Shown: positions 7,697-16,031, numbered from the stretch's first letter. The stretch: DNA of 64,000 bases from Peribacillus sp. FSL E2-0218 (GCF_037992945.1 NZ_CP150304.1:3165501-3229500); one strand, 5' to 3'. Numbers and translations are program-made. The notes: a model not told the origin generated them from the sequence alone.

Positions 7697-8041
7697 TCAG
7701 ACCTCTTCACACCGGTCAAGAAAGCTCTCCGTAAATTCGTTTGCCTTTAATTCCTTGTCAGGATATTGCTCCTTAATAGCCCTGACCATCGTTTTACCGA
7801 TTCCTTGCTGCCGAAAAGATGGATTTACAGATATATGTTGTATCTCAATGTGTTGTTGAGAAATCTCTATTCCGATCAAACCTGTAATTTCTTCATCTTT
7901 CCATAAGAACAGCTGTAGATTATCAGCTGTTTCATAATTCTTCATGGTATTCCGGAGCACTTTTATCTCTTTTTCATTTGGCATGAAAGATAATAATCCC
8001 ATGGCAAACTTCTCATAGCTTTTCTTATACTTAATCAACAT
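7697..8041 (-). CDS. ribT: GNAT-type acetyltransferase RibT
   Basis: 114 aa. A short GCN5-related N-acetyltransferase with the acetyl-CoA loop QQGIGKTMVRAIKEQ (residues 77-91), preceded by the beta-strand region IEIQHISVNPSFR. In B. subtilis RibT is encoded at the end of the riboflavin operon; its substrate is not firmly known. Here no ribD, ribE, ribBA or ribH is present upstream and no FMN riboswitch is visible, so the gene stands alone. The start follows AGGG at 6 nt. The assignment rests on length and overall likeness. Confidence 0.8.
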   Translation of the reverse strand: MLIKYKKSYEKFAMGLLSFMPNEKEIKVLRNTMKNYETADNLQLFLWKDEEITGLIGIEISQQHIEIQHISVNPSFRQQGIGKTMVRAIKEQYPDKELKANEFTESFLDRCEEV

Positions 8042-8182
8042 AATATCCCTCGTTACTAAATAACGTTTTTATTATCTACCTGATTCGCTTTGAATTTATA
8101 ACATTTCCATCATACATAAAAACCTCGTTCGTTTCAACATCACTTTCAGCACTTGATTTATGGATATGCCTTGTGCTATGTA

Positions 8183-8269
8183 CTACGCGATAAATAGCCA
8201 ATAAACAATCCCCCAAATTAAAGCGGTTGCAAGCATCATAAGTAAAAGAGTCCTATTCCGTTTCGTCAT
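8183..8269 (-). CDS. Small single-span membrane protein (28 aa)
   Basis: A 28-codon frame: a basic N-terminus MTKRNRT followed by a hydrophobic helix to the stop. AAAGGAG lies 7 nt upstream of the ATG, which is the main support. The shape is a positive-inside, single-pass membrane micro-protein. I do not recognise it. It lies 140 bp upstream of ribT on the same strand. From here to ypuA (8270-8598) I see no other gene, only a hairpin just before ypuA. Confidence 0.5.
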   Translation of the reverse strand: MTKRNRTLLLMMLATALIWGIVYWLFIA

Positions 8270-8527
8270 CCCATACTCCTTTTATGAACGGTACAAATTT
8301 TCGAATACCGAATTCATTTTACTATAACTTAACACAATCTGACAAATATCCCTTGCAATCTTGCTTCGATTTTACTACATTGATAAAGTGCTCTTCGTTC
8401 ATATCGGGCATGCTGGGGACAAAAGCTACCGTCGTGCCTTGAGAATTCATGGGCAGTCTTTCGGCTAGAGAATATTTTTTTATGAAAATATGTATCTTTT
8501 CTGTCCTTTGTTTCGTCCAATACTATG

Positions 8528-8564
8528 AATCTTCATTTAAAGCGCATCCCTTTAGATGAAGATT
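8528..8564 (+). promoter_or_regulatory. Stem-loop in the leader of ypuA
   Basis: AATCTTCAT (8528-8536) pairs with ATGAAGATT (8556-8564), with further pairing inside. It ends ~20 nt before the ypuA ribosome binding site and lacks a T run, so it may influence mRNA stability or translation rather than terminate. Function is inferred only. Confidence 0.4.
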
Positions 8565-8598
8565 TGAATTCAGCAGGAAAATGTTAAGGAGGATTACG

Positions 8599-9468
8599 AT
8601 GAAAAAAATGAATAAATGGGTCATTTTGACCATATTGCTTTGTCTATTATTGCCATATAAGGCTTTTGCAGATGCAGCTGTCGGTGAAATGATCGTCACT
8701 CTTGGAGAAAACTTGTCAAATGAACAAAAGAATATGATTTTGTCGGAAATGAAAGCCCCCAAAGATGTAGAGGTTCTAACCGTTACGAATGCGGAGGAAC
8801 ATGAATATCTAGGAGATTATATCGCCAGCCGGTTAATCGGTACAAAGGCGATTTCCTCTTCCGCCATTACATTGGAGGAAAAGGGCACTGGCCTCAAACT
8901 TGAGTCGAAAAACATTAACTGGGTCACCGATGAAATGTACATCAATGCCTTGGCCACTGCTGGAGTGAAAGATGCTACCGTTTATGTAACGGCGCCGATT
9001 CCCGTTTCCGGTACAGCAGCTTTGACAGGTGTCATTAAAGCATATGAGCTGTCTTCGGATAAGAAGATTCCGGAAGACGTGAAGCAGGCCGCCAATGAAG
9101 AAATGGTGAAAACGGCCAAATTGGGGGATGAAATCGGTACAGAGGAAGCATCTGCACTGGTAACGAAAATTAAAGAGAATATGGCTGAAAATCCGCCAGC
9201 CAATACCGAAGAAGTGCGCAATGTGGTCGAATCTTCGGCGAAAGAACTTGGAATATCCTTGAATGATGCCCAAATTCAAAGTCTTATTGACCTATTCAAC
9301 AAGCTAAAAGAATTGAACATTGATTGGAACGCGGTCGGGGATCAGTTAACAGCAGCAAAAGATAAGCTATCCCAGTTTCTTGAATCCGAAGAAGGCCAAT
9401 CATTTTTGGATAAACTGAAAGAAGTTTTCAGCAGTTTAATAGACGCTATCAAATCACTTTTCAACTGA
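8599..9468 (+). CDS. ypuA: DUF1002 secreted protein, YpuA-like
   Basis: 289 aa. A signal peptide (residues 1-24, ending LLPYKAFA-DA) is followed by the DUF1002 domain: VGEMIVTLGENLSNEQ near the N-terminus, then NWVTDEMYINALATAGVKDATVYVTAPIPVSGTAALTGV. A C-terminal helical region rich in Lys, Glu and Asp follows from about residue 190. The family is exported in Firmicutes and has no assigned enzymatic activity. AAGGAGG lies 7 nt before ATG 8599; six earlier in-frame codons overlap that site and were dropped. It converges on lysA. Confidence 0.88.
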   Translation: MKKMNKWVILTILLCLLLPYKAFADAAVGEMIVTLGENLSNEQKNMILSEMKAPKDVEVLTVTNAEEHEYLGDYIASRLIGTKAISSSAITLEEKGTGLKLESKNINWVTDEMYINALATAGVKDATVYVTAPIPVSGTAALTGVIKAYELSSDKKIPEDVKQAANEEMVKTAKLGDEIGTEEASALVTKIKENMAENPPANTEEVRNVVESSAKELGISLNDAQIQSLIDLFNKLKELNIDWNAVGDQLTAAKDKLSQFLESEEGQSFLDKLKEVFSSLIDAIKSLFN

Positions 9469-9481
9469 TTTTAACCAAATG

Positions 9482-9527
9482 AAAAAAACTGCAGGGAAAC
9501 CCATTATTATCGGATTTCCCTACAGCT
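9482..9527 (-). terminator. Terminator after lysA
   Basis: Read on the minus strand, CTGTAGGGAAA pairs with TTTCCCTGCAG (one G-U pair) and is followed by TTTTTT. It lies ~30 bp after the lysA stop codon and also faces the end of ypuA. Confidence 0.75.
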
Positions 9528-9555
9528 TGAGAGGTTGGCTTTTGCCGCCTCTTTT

Positions 9556-10884
9556 TTATTCTTTGTTCGTGACAGCCGCTTCATGAAGGGCCAAGTCCAA
9601 ATGAATAAGATCCTCGAAGGTCTCACGTTTGATGACAAGCCGTGCTTCCCCATTTTCAACAAAAACGACAGCCGGTCTTGGAATTCGATTGTAATTATTG
9701 GACATGGAATATCCATATGCCCCTGTACAAAAGACTGCCAACACATCCCCGCGCCCAGCTTTTGGCAAAGGTAAATCCCAAATCAGCATATCCCCGCTTT
9801 CACAGCATTTACCAGCGATCGATACCGTTTCTTCTACAGGATCAAGCGGCCGGTTTGCCAAAATGGCATCATACTTGGCTTCATAAAGAGCTGGACGTAT
9901 ATTGTCACTCATGCCTCCATCCACCGCAATATATTTACGGACATTGGGCACTTGCTTTTCAGAGCCCACTTTATATAAAGTCACACCCGCATCCCCGACC
10001 AATGACCGGCCAGGCTCAATCCAGATTTCCGGCATTTGCAAATCAGAATCAGCAACCAAATTCTGGACTTCCCTAACGATCTCTTCGACATATTGCGAAG
10101 CCGGAAGCGGGTCATCCTCTTGTGTATAGCGAATCCCGAAGCCGCCGCCGAGGTTCAAAACCTTTGGCTGATACCCTATCGAGCCATGCCAGCTATCAAG
10201 CTTGCCGATGATTTTTTGTGCAGCAAGCAAGAAGCCTGTCGTTTGAAAGATCTGCGATCCAATATGGCAGTGCAGACCCAGGACCTCCAGCCATTCGCTC
10301 TGTAGCGCTTGTCTAAGGGCGTCTTCCGCCTGGCCATTAATGAGATCGAAACCAAATTTGGAATCTTCCTGCCCTGTCAAGATATAATCATGCGTATGGG
10401 CCTCGATTCCCGGTGTAACACGAAGAAGGATCTTCATCTTTTGTTCACGGTTTGTACAAATCTCTTCTAAAAGGGTCAACTCTGAAAAATTATCGACTAC
10501 TATACAGCCAATTCTATAATCCAAAGCCATATGTAGCTCTTCTTCACTTTTGTTGTTTCCATGGAAATGGATGCGTTCAGTCGGGAAATCCGCCTTAATG
10601 GCCGTGTACAATTCCCCTGCCGAGACAACATCGAGAGAAAGTCCCTCTTGATCTGCCAACTGAATCATGGCAATCGAAGAGAAGGCTTTGCTTGCGTAAG
10701 CAACTTGTGCTGAAATCCCCAATTCTTCAAAAGTCCTTTTGAACCCCCTTGCCCGTTCACGTATCAGTTCTACATCATAAACATATAACGGTGTCCCGAA
10801 TTGCTCGATCAGCTCGATCGTGTCCACTCCGCCAATCTCCAGATGCCCCCGCTCATTGACACCGCTGGTTCCGTACAAATGCAT
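9556..10884 (-). CDS. lysA: Diaminopimelate decarboxylase
   Basis: 442 aa. The last step of lysine biosynthesis: meso-diaminopimelate to lysine with PLP in the cytoplasm. A fold-type III barrel follows a short N-terminal strand; the PLP lysine is in VAYASKAF (near residue 65). Other marks are HFHGNNKS, the phosphate-binding LNLGGGFGIRY, the glycine stretch IEPGRS, and CCESGD with its active-site cysteine near residue 365. Length is normal. The start follows AAGGTGAGG. It lies after spoVAF, as in B. subtilis. No lysine riboswitch signature was recognised in the 287-bp leader. Confidence 0.95.
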   Translation of the reverse strand: MHLYGTSGVNERGHLEIGGVDTIELIEQFGTPLYVYDVELIRERARGFKRTFEELGISAQVAYASKAFSSIAMIQLADQEGLSLDVVSAGELYTAIKADFPTERIHFHGNNKSEEELHMALDYRIGCIVVDNFSELTLLEEICTNREQKMKILLRVTPGIEAHTHDYILTGQEDSKFGFDLINGQAEDALRQALQSEWLEVLGLHCHIGSQIFQTTGFLLAAQKIIGKLDSWHGSIGYQPKVLNLGGGFGIRYTQEDDPLPASQYVEEIVREVQNLVADSDLQMPEIWIEPGRSLVGDAGVTLYKVGSEKQVPNVRKYIAVDGGMSDNIRPALYEAKYDAILANRPLDPVEETVSIAGKCCESGDMLIWDLPLPKAGRGDVLAVFCTGAYGYSMSNNYNRIPRPAVVFVENGEARLVIKRETFEDLIHLDLALHEAAVTNKE

Positions 10885-11171
10885 GATAGCCTCACCTTCC
10901 TGACTTAGAAACTAAAGATTAATAAGAAATGAGGCAGCCTCTAATGATGAACCCCTTATGCTCGTGAAGGGTCCTCCATATCGACAAGCCTCATCCGAAT
11001 CAATCGATCATCCCATTTAAGTATTGTTATCTATGACTGCTAAGTAGTTCGAAGGGAAAGCCATTGGTTTAACGTCAAAGAGTCATGAAGGCTCTATCTG
11101 TCTGTGAAACCTAACTTTACCGCTTTATCCGAATAAAATTAAATTACCACAACTTTTCGACAACATCAACC
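10885..11171 (-). other. Non-coding interval spoVAF-lysA with hairpins
   Basis: No gene seen. On the minus strand ATGAGGC (near 10985-10991) can pair with a distant GCCTCAT (10930-10936), enclosing a CCCTT/AAGGG stem. The same GCCTC can instead close a tight GAGGC-T-GCCTC hairpin. These mutually exclusive pairings end ~45 bp before the lysA start. A 12-bp palindrome AACCTTAAGGTT follows the spoVAF stop. Whether this regulates lysA is unknown. Confidence 0.35.
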
Positions 11172-12659
11172 TTAAGGTTTTCTCGGCTGCCTATATTTAT
11201 CCTGGGGATGCACAATACTTGGACGCTCCACTGATCCTGGAAAAGGTCTTCTGAATATTATATGTGACAGAGCCTTCGGTTGAAATGGGATAAGCGGCCA
11301 TAAATACGGTGTATTTAAAGCTTTAATGCCCGTCAATAAAATAATGTAGAGCGTGATGCCAATGACTAGGCCAGGCACTTTAAACAAAGCGACCAACACC
11401 AGCAAGAACAGACGGGAAATCTTATTCGCCACACCGAGTTCCAGGCTTGGGGTGACGAAGGTGCCGATTGTCGCCACGGAAGCGTAGAGGACCACTTCTG
11501 GGACAAATAGGCCGACATCTATCGCTATTTGCCCAATGAGCACTGCCGCAACCAAGCCCATTGCCGTCGAAAGCGGCGTCGGGGTGTGGACGGCTGCCAT
11601 CCTCAGGAACTCGATCCCGATATCGGAAATGAAGATTTGGACCACAATGGGAATATGCGTTTTTTCGTTCGGTCCGATAAACTCGAACTTCTCCGGCAAA
11701 AGCGACGGTTCCAAACAAAACAATAACCAAATCGGCAGCAAATATAGCGAAACGAAAATCCCGAAAAAACGTGTCCAGCGTACCAGCGTTCCAACAGCGG
11801 GTGCCTGCCGATACTCCTCAGCATGCTGCATATGATGGAAAAGAGTAGACGGGGTGATAATGACACTCGGGGAGGTATCCACATAGATCAGGACGTGCCC
11901 CTCAAGTAAATGCGTTGCCGCAACATCGGCACGTTCGGTATACCGGACGAGCGGATATGGATTATATCTTTGCTTGACGATGAACTCTTCGATCGTTTTA
12001 TCAGCCATCGTTAATCCATCGACATCAATGCTTTCCAATTCCTTACGAACGATATCGATCAAATCGGGGTCGGCGATCCCTTTAATGTATCCAATAGAAA
12101 TATCCGTTTTGGAGCGTTCGCCAACGTGCAGCATTTCAAAGCGCAATCGTTCATCCCGGATTCTTCGTCTCGTTATTGCCGTATTCACGATGATGTTTTC
12201 GACAAAACCATCCCGGGAACCGCGAACGACTTTCTCGGTATCCGGTTCTTCAGGCTGTCTTCCGGGATAACTCCTGACATCTACGACCAAGCCTACTGGT
12301 TTACCATCGACAACGATGACGATCAAACCGGATAATACTTGATCGACAAGCTCATCCATCGTGCTTATTTCTTCAACGGATTGGTGAACGAGCAACCCTT
12401 TGACTACATCAAAAATCTTCGTAGTCATGATTTCCGTGTTTTTATTATGGATCAGCGAGTCAAGGATTTCTATGATGTACTCCGTATCGGTCAGACCGTT
12501 TATATAGTAAAGGTGTACATCTTTTTTTAAGACTTTGATCTTTCTTACGCCCAAGTCAAAGCTGACGCCAAGACCCACTCTCTCTTTCATGTACGCGTCT
12601 ACTTCCGCTACCTTATTCGGAATCGGTTTCATGTTTTGCGGTTTTTCTGAAGACATCAT
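11172..12659 (-). CDS. spoVAF: Stage V sporulation protein AF (GerA-family membrane protein)
   Basis: 495 aa. A paralogue of germinant-receptor A subunits: a cytoplasmic N-terminal domain (about 1-300, with KVLKKDVHLYYINGLTDTEYI and DTSPSVIITPS) is followed by several membrane segments (about 300-450). In B. subtilis SpoVAF is made in the forespore and joins the inner spore membrane, where it acts with the SpoVA channel and germinant receptors in dipicolinate release. The start was set at ATG 12659, 5 nt after AAGGAG; a GTG two codons earlier overlaps that site. It overlaps the spoVAEa 3' end by ~47 bp. Last gene of the local spoVA cluster. Confidence 0.92.
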   Translation of the reverse strand: MMSSEKPQNMKPIPNKVAEVDAYMKERVGLGVSFDLGVRKIKVLKKDVHLYYINGLTDTEYIIEILDSLIHNKNTEIMTTKIFDVVKGLLVHQSVEEISTMDELVDQVLSGLIVIVVDGKPVGLVVDVRSYPGRQPEEPDTEKVVRGSRDGFVENIIVNTAITRRRIRDERLRFEMLHVGERSKTDISIGYIKGIADPDLIDIVRKELESIDVDGLTMADKTIEEFIVKQRYNPYPLVRYTERADVAATHLLEGHVLIYVDTSPSVIITPSTLFHHMQHAEEYRQAPAVGTLVRWTRFFGIFVSLYLLPIWLLFCLEPSLLPEKFEFIGPNEKTHIPIVVQIFISDIGIEFLRMAAVHTPTPLSTAMGLVAAVLIGQIAIDVGLFVPEVVLYASVATIGTFVTPSLELGVANKISRLFLLVLVALFKVPGLVIGITLYIILLTGIKALNTPYLWPLIPFQPKALSHIIFRRPFPGSVERPSIVHPQDKYRQPRKP

Positions 12660-13218
12660 GACCACTCCTTTCCAAAATGATTTCCACCGCTAGCTTCGTG
12701 ATCGGTGCACCCCTTTTGCAGTCATCCTGGCGGGACATTTTACCGATATCCCCTACCCCCACTACGATCGGGACATGCAAGCCATCGATGCAATACACCG
12801 TATCTCCTGTAATCTTTCCCAACTCGAATTCCTCGGCACCGAACTTATCGACGCCATTCGGTGTCAAATTCCCATCACGATCGATACAGACATCGACCTT
12901 GGTCCATTCTTCCCTTCTAGTCTTTGAAGCGACCGCTATCACTCCAAGGACATTCATATCGGGATGCCCGGCAACCACCTTCATCGCCTGTTCACCGGAT
13001 CCTTCCCCGATAAAGCCGCTATCATCAAACATGACCAATACCGGATCATACTTCGCCTTTTTAATCAATTCAACTAGCTCCAAGCCCGTATATCGTGATG
13101 GATTACCTTGGGACATGGAGATACATCGCCCCCCAATTTCCCTGGCTACAATTTCCACGGCCCGTTTCGCATATTCATCTCCATCGGTAATCAATATCAC
13201 ATTTCGTTTGGTCACCAT
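12613..13218 (-). CDS. spoVAEA: Stage V sporulation protein AEa (SpoVAEa)
   Basis: 201 aa, a soluble protein of the SpoVAE/AEa family linked to dipicolinic acid handling and germination; it has no membrane segment. Characteristic stretches are ILITDGDEYAKRAVEIVA, CISMSQGNPSRYTG, VLVMFDDSGFIGEGSGEQAM and YCIDGLHVPIVVGVGDIGKM. The start at 13218 follows AAAGGTAGG; an ATG six codons earlier precedes that site and is less likely. In B. subtilis it follows spoVAEb; here it lies only 40 bp after spoVAB because spoVAC, spoVAD and spoVAEb are absent from this locus. Confidence 0.9.
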   Translation of the reverse strand: MVTKRNVILITDGDEYAKRAVEIVAREIGGRCISMSQGNPSRYTGLELVELIKKAKYDPVLVMFDDSGFIGEGSGEQAMKVVAGHPDMNVLGVIAVASKTRREEWTKVDVCIDRDGNLTPNGVDKFGAEEFELGKITGDTVYCIDGLHVPIVVGVGDIGKMSRQDDCKRGAPITKLAVEIILERSGHDVFRKTAKHETDSE

Positions 13219-13258
13219 CTTGGGCCTACCTTTCATCAGGAATAGTTACTTGAAAAAT

Positions 13259-13681
13259 TTACATATCGACAAAATAAATCCACTGAAATAACGACCCGGC
13301 TATCTTTCCCAAAACGAGTGCCATCAATAGATAAATGATTTTCTCTTGAATGCCGATTCGCTTTGACAAAACGGGGAAAACGTTGAGAACCTCGGTCAGG
13401 GCAGCTGCCAGCATCCCATTGAAGACCCCGTCAGCCAATCCGATCGGAATCAATAAGAATGGAGGCAGGAAAAACTCCGTCTCTTGTAGTCCGAACCATG
13501 TGCCCGCGACAACACCGGCGATGATGGCTCCTTCGTAGTAATGGATCATTTTCATTGTTTTTGTCAGCTGAGTCAGTCTCGGAATCACGCCAAGTACAGT
13601 TAAAAACGCTACAAAACCTGCACCTGTCGCGAAACCACCGGCTAAACCGGCAAAAATCCCAAAGATAATTCTACCTGTCAT
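13259..13681 (-). CDS. spoVAB: Stage V sporulation protein AB
   Basis: 140 aa, an integral membrane protein with four or so hydrophobic helices. Typical stretches are FGIFAGLAGGFATGAGFVAFLTVLGVIPRL and YEGAIIAGVVAGTW. It is part of the forespore SpoVA machinery; its own role is uncertain. The start at 13681 gives MTGRIIFG; spacing to AAGGAG is long (~15 nt), so a TTG one codon upstream is possible. It overlaps the end of spoVAA by 11 bp. Next on the strand is spoVAEa, not spoVAC as in B. subtilis. Confidence 0.9.
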   Translation of the reverse strand: MTGRIIFGIFAGLAGGFATGAGFVAFLTVLGVIPRLTQLTKTMKMIHYYEGAIIAGVVAGTWFGLQETEFFLPPFLLIPIGLADGVFNGMLAAALTEVLNVFPVLSKRIGIQEKIIYLLMALVLGKIAGSLFQWIYFVDM

Positions 13682-14294
13682 CAAGATGACGCACGTTCTC
13701 CTTGTTTTCATTCATGGTGACATAACGGTCCAAGTCCTGCTGATAGTTGAACATTTCAACCTCGAGTGGACTAGGTTCCTCATTGAAGCGTTTTTTAAAG
13801 AAATGATTGAAAAATAAAATCATCCCTATCCCAAGACCAAAGCTATATGGAATTTGGATCAATAACGGTTTTTCCTCCACTTTCCCCGTAATGATCGTAA
13901 AGATTTTTTGATGCACTTCCCCCATGCTGACATCCACATGAAAATTCATGATGGTCATCGCACCGCCGATGAACAGTAAGAACCAAACTAGCGCGAATGT
14001 GAGAAATGACATTTTCTTCTTCGTGAGAATGATTTCGATGATCGTTTGGGATGGCCCGAAGGTTTCCACTTCAATGGATGCATCCACTTTTCGAATGGCC
14101 ATGATCACTTGGGCCAGATCGATGACGATGATATTCCTGTCTTCCTTCTTGACGGTCAGTAACAAGATTTCTTCAATCATTCCAATTTCATCTTCAGGCC
14201 CGATTATCCTTGCTATATCTTTTATCCTCACCGTCTGATTTCCATTTACTTGTACACGGTTCCTCATCCTGATATATACAACCGCCACGTTCAT
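13671..14294 (-). CDS. spoVAA: Stage V sporulation protein AA
   Basis: 207 aa. A soluble N-terminal domain (about 1-95, VYIRMRNRVQVNGNQTVRIKDIARI) is followed by two membrane helices (near 100-120 and 150-170) and a charged C-terminus. First gene of the spoVA cluster, made in the forespore and involved with the dipicolinate channel. The start MNVAVVYIRMR was chosen by comparison with the family, whose members begin near the IRLRHR motif; an earlier frame start would add 27 unlikely residues and overlap the promoter. A SigG-like promoter lies ~32 bp upstream. Confidence 0.9.
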   Translation of the reverse strand: MNVAVVYIRMRNRVQVNGNQTVRIKDIARIIGPEDEIGMIEEILLLTVKKEDRNIIVIDLAQVIMAIRKVDASIEVETFGPSQTIIEIILTKKKMSFLTFALVWFLLFIGGAMTIMNFHVDVSMGEVHQKIFTIITGKVEEKPLLIQIPYSFGLGIGMILFFNHFFKKRFNEEPSPLEVEMFNYQQDLDRYVTMNENKENVRHLDDR

Positions 14295-14325
14295 CACATC
14301 CCGACCTTTTATTTCCTTATGATAG

Positions 14326-14356
14326 TAGTATGGATTCCAAGCAGAATGAAAATGCA
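14326..14356 (-). promoter_or_regulatory. SigG-type promoter of the spoVA cluster
   Basis: On the minus strand TGCATT (14351-14356) and CATACTA (14326-14332) are 18 bp apart. The -10 is a full match to the forespore consensus and the -35 matches TGMATA at five of six positions. It lies ~30 bp before spoVAA, which is SigG-dependent in B. subtilis. Confidence 0.7.
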
Positions 14357-14380
14357 GGAAGTGACGCATGTCCATATATT

Positions 14381-14434
14381 ACTAATTACAAAAAAAAGAC
14401 ACGCTGCAATGACAGCATGTCTTTTTTGTAATTA
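14381..14434. terminator. Terminator after the purine permease gene
   Basis: A long inverted repeat (AATTAC plus A tract, GACA, GCTG against CAGC, TGTC plus T tract, GTAATT) overlaps the permease stop codon. T runs on both sides allow bidirectional action; it insulates the permease from spoVAA. Confidence 0.8.
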
Positions 14435-15727
14435 ATGAGTAGGGAAGAAAATGAGTTGCACCAAAAAGATTACTCCAAAAATATAAATGAGCGGATGAAC
14501 CGATTTCCCTTTTCCGCTGAAAAGCTTCATAAGTGGATAGGTAATGAACCCAATTGCTATCCCAGTCGATATGCTTGACGTAAGCGGCATTGTCAAAATG
14601 ATCGCAAACGCCGGAAATGCCTCATCGAATGTTTTCCAATTGACTTTCGCCAAACCTTCCATCATGAAGCATCCGACGATAATCAAAACAGGAGCCGTGA
14701 TCGCAGCAACTGACGAGATTGCAGATATAAGAGGAGAAAAGAAAATCGAAGCAGCGAACAGGATTGCCACGACTGTTGCCGTTAAACCGGTACGCCCGCC
14801 TGCAGCCACACCCGTGCTCGATTCAACGTAAGCAGTCGATGGGCTTGTACCAAACATGGAGCCCACTGTCGTTGCAATTGCATCACCCAAAAATGCCTTC
14901 TTGGCGCGTGGGATTTTACCGTCCTTCGTGAGCCCAGCCTGCTCCGTCACACCAATCAAGGTACCTGTCGTATCAAAGATCGTTACAAGCAGAAAGGCAA
15001 AAACAACCGAATATAAAGAATGGGTGAAGACCCCAGCAATATCGATATCAAAAAATACCGGTGTGGGAGGCACCGATAAGACGCCATTGAAATCGAGCAA
15101 TCCAATGAAATAGCCGATTACGGCCGTAACGATCATCCCAATGAAAATGGCCCCTTTAATATTGCGCGCCATCAAAATCAAAGTAATGAACAAGCCAGCT
15201 AAAGCTAAAACGGTTCCTGGCTGATGCAAATCACCGAGAGTCACCATCGTTGATTCATTAGGAACAACGATCCCTGCATTCTTCAATCCGATGAACGCGA
15301 TGAATAAACCGATTCCGGATGTAATGCCATACTTTAAAGAATTGGGAATGGCATCAATAATCATTTTACGCAAGCTCGTCACGCTAATTAATAAAAATAG
15401 CAGGCCTGCGATGAAAACAGTCCCGAATACCGTCTGATAGGAGAGGCCCTGCGCTCCCACAACACTAGCAAAATAAGCATTCAAACCCATGCCCGGCGCT
15501 ATTGCAATCGGATATTTCGCGACCAGCCCCATTAAAAGGGTACCTATCACAGCTGATATGACCGTTGCCATGAAAACTTGTTCAAACGGAATTCCGATTG
15601 AAGATAGCAAAGCGGGATTCACAATCAGGATATAAACCATAGTCAAAAATGTCGTAACACCCGCCATGACTTCCGTACGGATATCCGTCCCATTTTCTTT
15701 CAGGGAGAAAAACTTTTCCATAAACAT
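14432..15727 (-). CDS. NCS2 family purine permease (PbuG/PbuO-like)
   Basis: 431 aa, about 12-14 membrane helices. Belongs to the NCS2/AzgA branch: FFSLKENGTDIRTEVMAGVTTFLTMVYILIVNP at the N-terminus, GLNAYFASVVG in helix 3 and TSPSTAYVESSTGVAAGGRTGLTA in the substrate region. Homologues import guanine and hypoxanthine by proton symport. The start MFMEKFF follows GGAGG at 8 nt. A pair of PurR-box-like sequences lies upstream, matching PurR-regulated pbuO of B. subtilis. Its position between sigF and spoVAA interrupts an order that is contiguous in B. subtilis. Exact substrate not decided. Confidence 0.88.
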   Translation of the reverse strand: MFMEKFFSLKENGTDIRTEVMAGVTTFLTMVYILIVNPALLSSIGIPFEQVFMATVISAVIGTLLMGLVAKYPIAIAPGMGLNAYFASVVGAQGLSYQTVFGTVFIAGLLFLLISVTSLRKMIIDAIPNSLKYGITSGIGLFIAFIGLKNAGIVVPNESTMVTLGDLHQPGTVLALAGLFITLILMARNIKGAIFIGMIVTAVIGYFIGLLDFNGVLSVPPTPVFFDIDIAGVFTHSLYSVVFAFLLVTIFDTTGTLIGVTEQAGLTKDGKIPRAKKAFLGDAIATTVGSMFGTSPSTAYVESSTGVAAGGRTGLTATVVAILFAASIFFSPLISAISSVAAITAPVLIIVGCFMMEGLAKVNWKTFDEAFPAFAIILTMPLTSSISTGIAIGFITYPLMKLFSGKGKSVHPLIYIFGVIFLVQLIFFPTH

Positions 15728-15844
15728 ATTTAGACCTCCAGATCTAAAGGAAACACCGACAACCGTTTGCATGCAAAGACTTGGTGCCCTAGAATTATAC
15801 TGCAACGACGCTTTTCCTGTTGAAACATTCGTTGAATGAACGAA

Positions 15845-15903
15845 AAAAAACGAATGAAAAGCGCGACCTTTACTATAATATTCGTTTTTAATTCTAAATT
15901 CAA
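15845..15903 (-). promoter_or_regulatory. PurR-box pair and SigA promoter of the purine permease
   Basis: On the minus strand TTGAAT (15898-15903) and TATTAT (15875-15880) are 17 bp apart. AAAAACGAATATTATA overlaps the -10, and an inverted copy, TTTTCATTCGTTTTTT (15845-15860), follows. The CGAA/TTCG cores face each other as in B. subtilis PurBox pairs, so purine repression via PurR is expected. Confidence 0.7.
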
Positions 15904-16031
15904 TAAAAAAATTGGATGGACAGCGATATTTTCATATTTTTTTATCCTTCCCGGATGAAAGGGAGTCAATCACTTTCACTTTCTTCCAAACAAGAGATTT
16001 ATCTCCAGAAAAAAATGAAAAACCACATGAA

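Noticed and set aside
10885..11171. Lysine riboswitch upstream of lysA
   Set aside because: The conserved AGAGGTGC-type core and the surrounding lysine-element motifs were not found on the minus strand.
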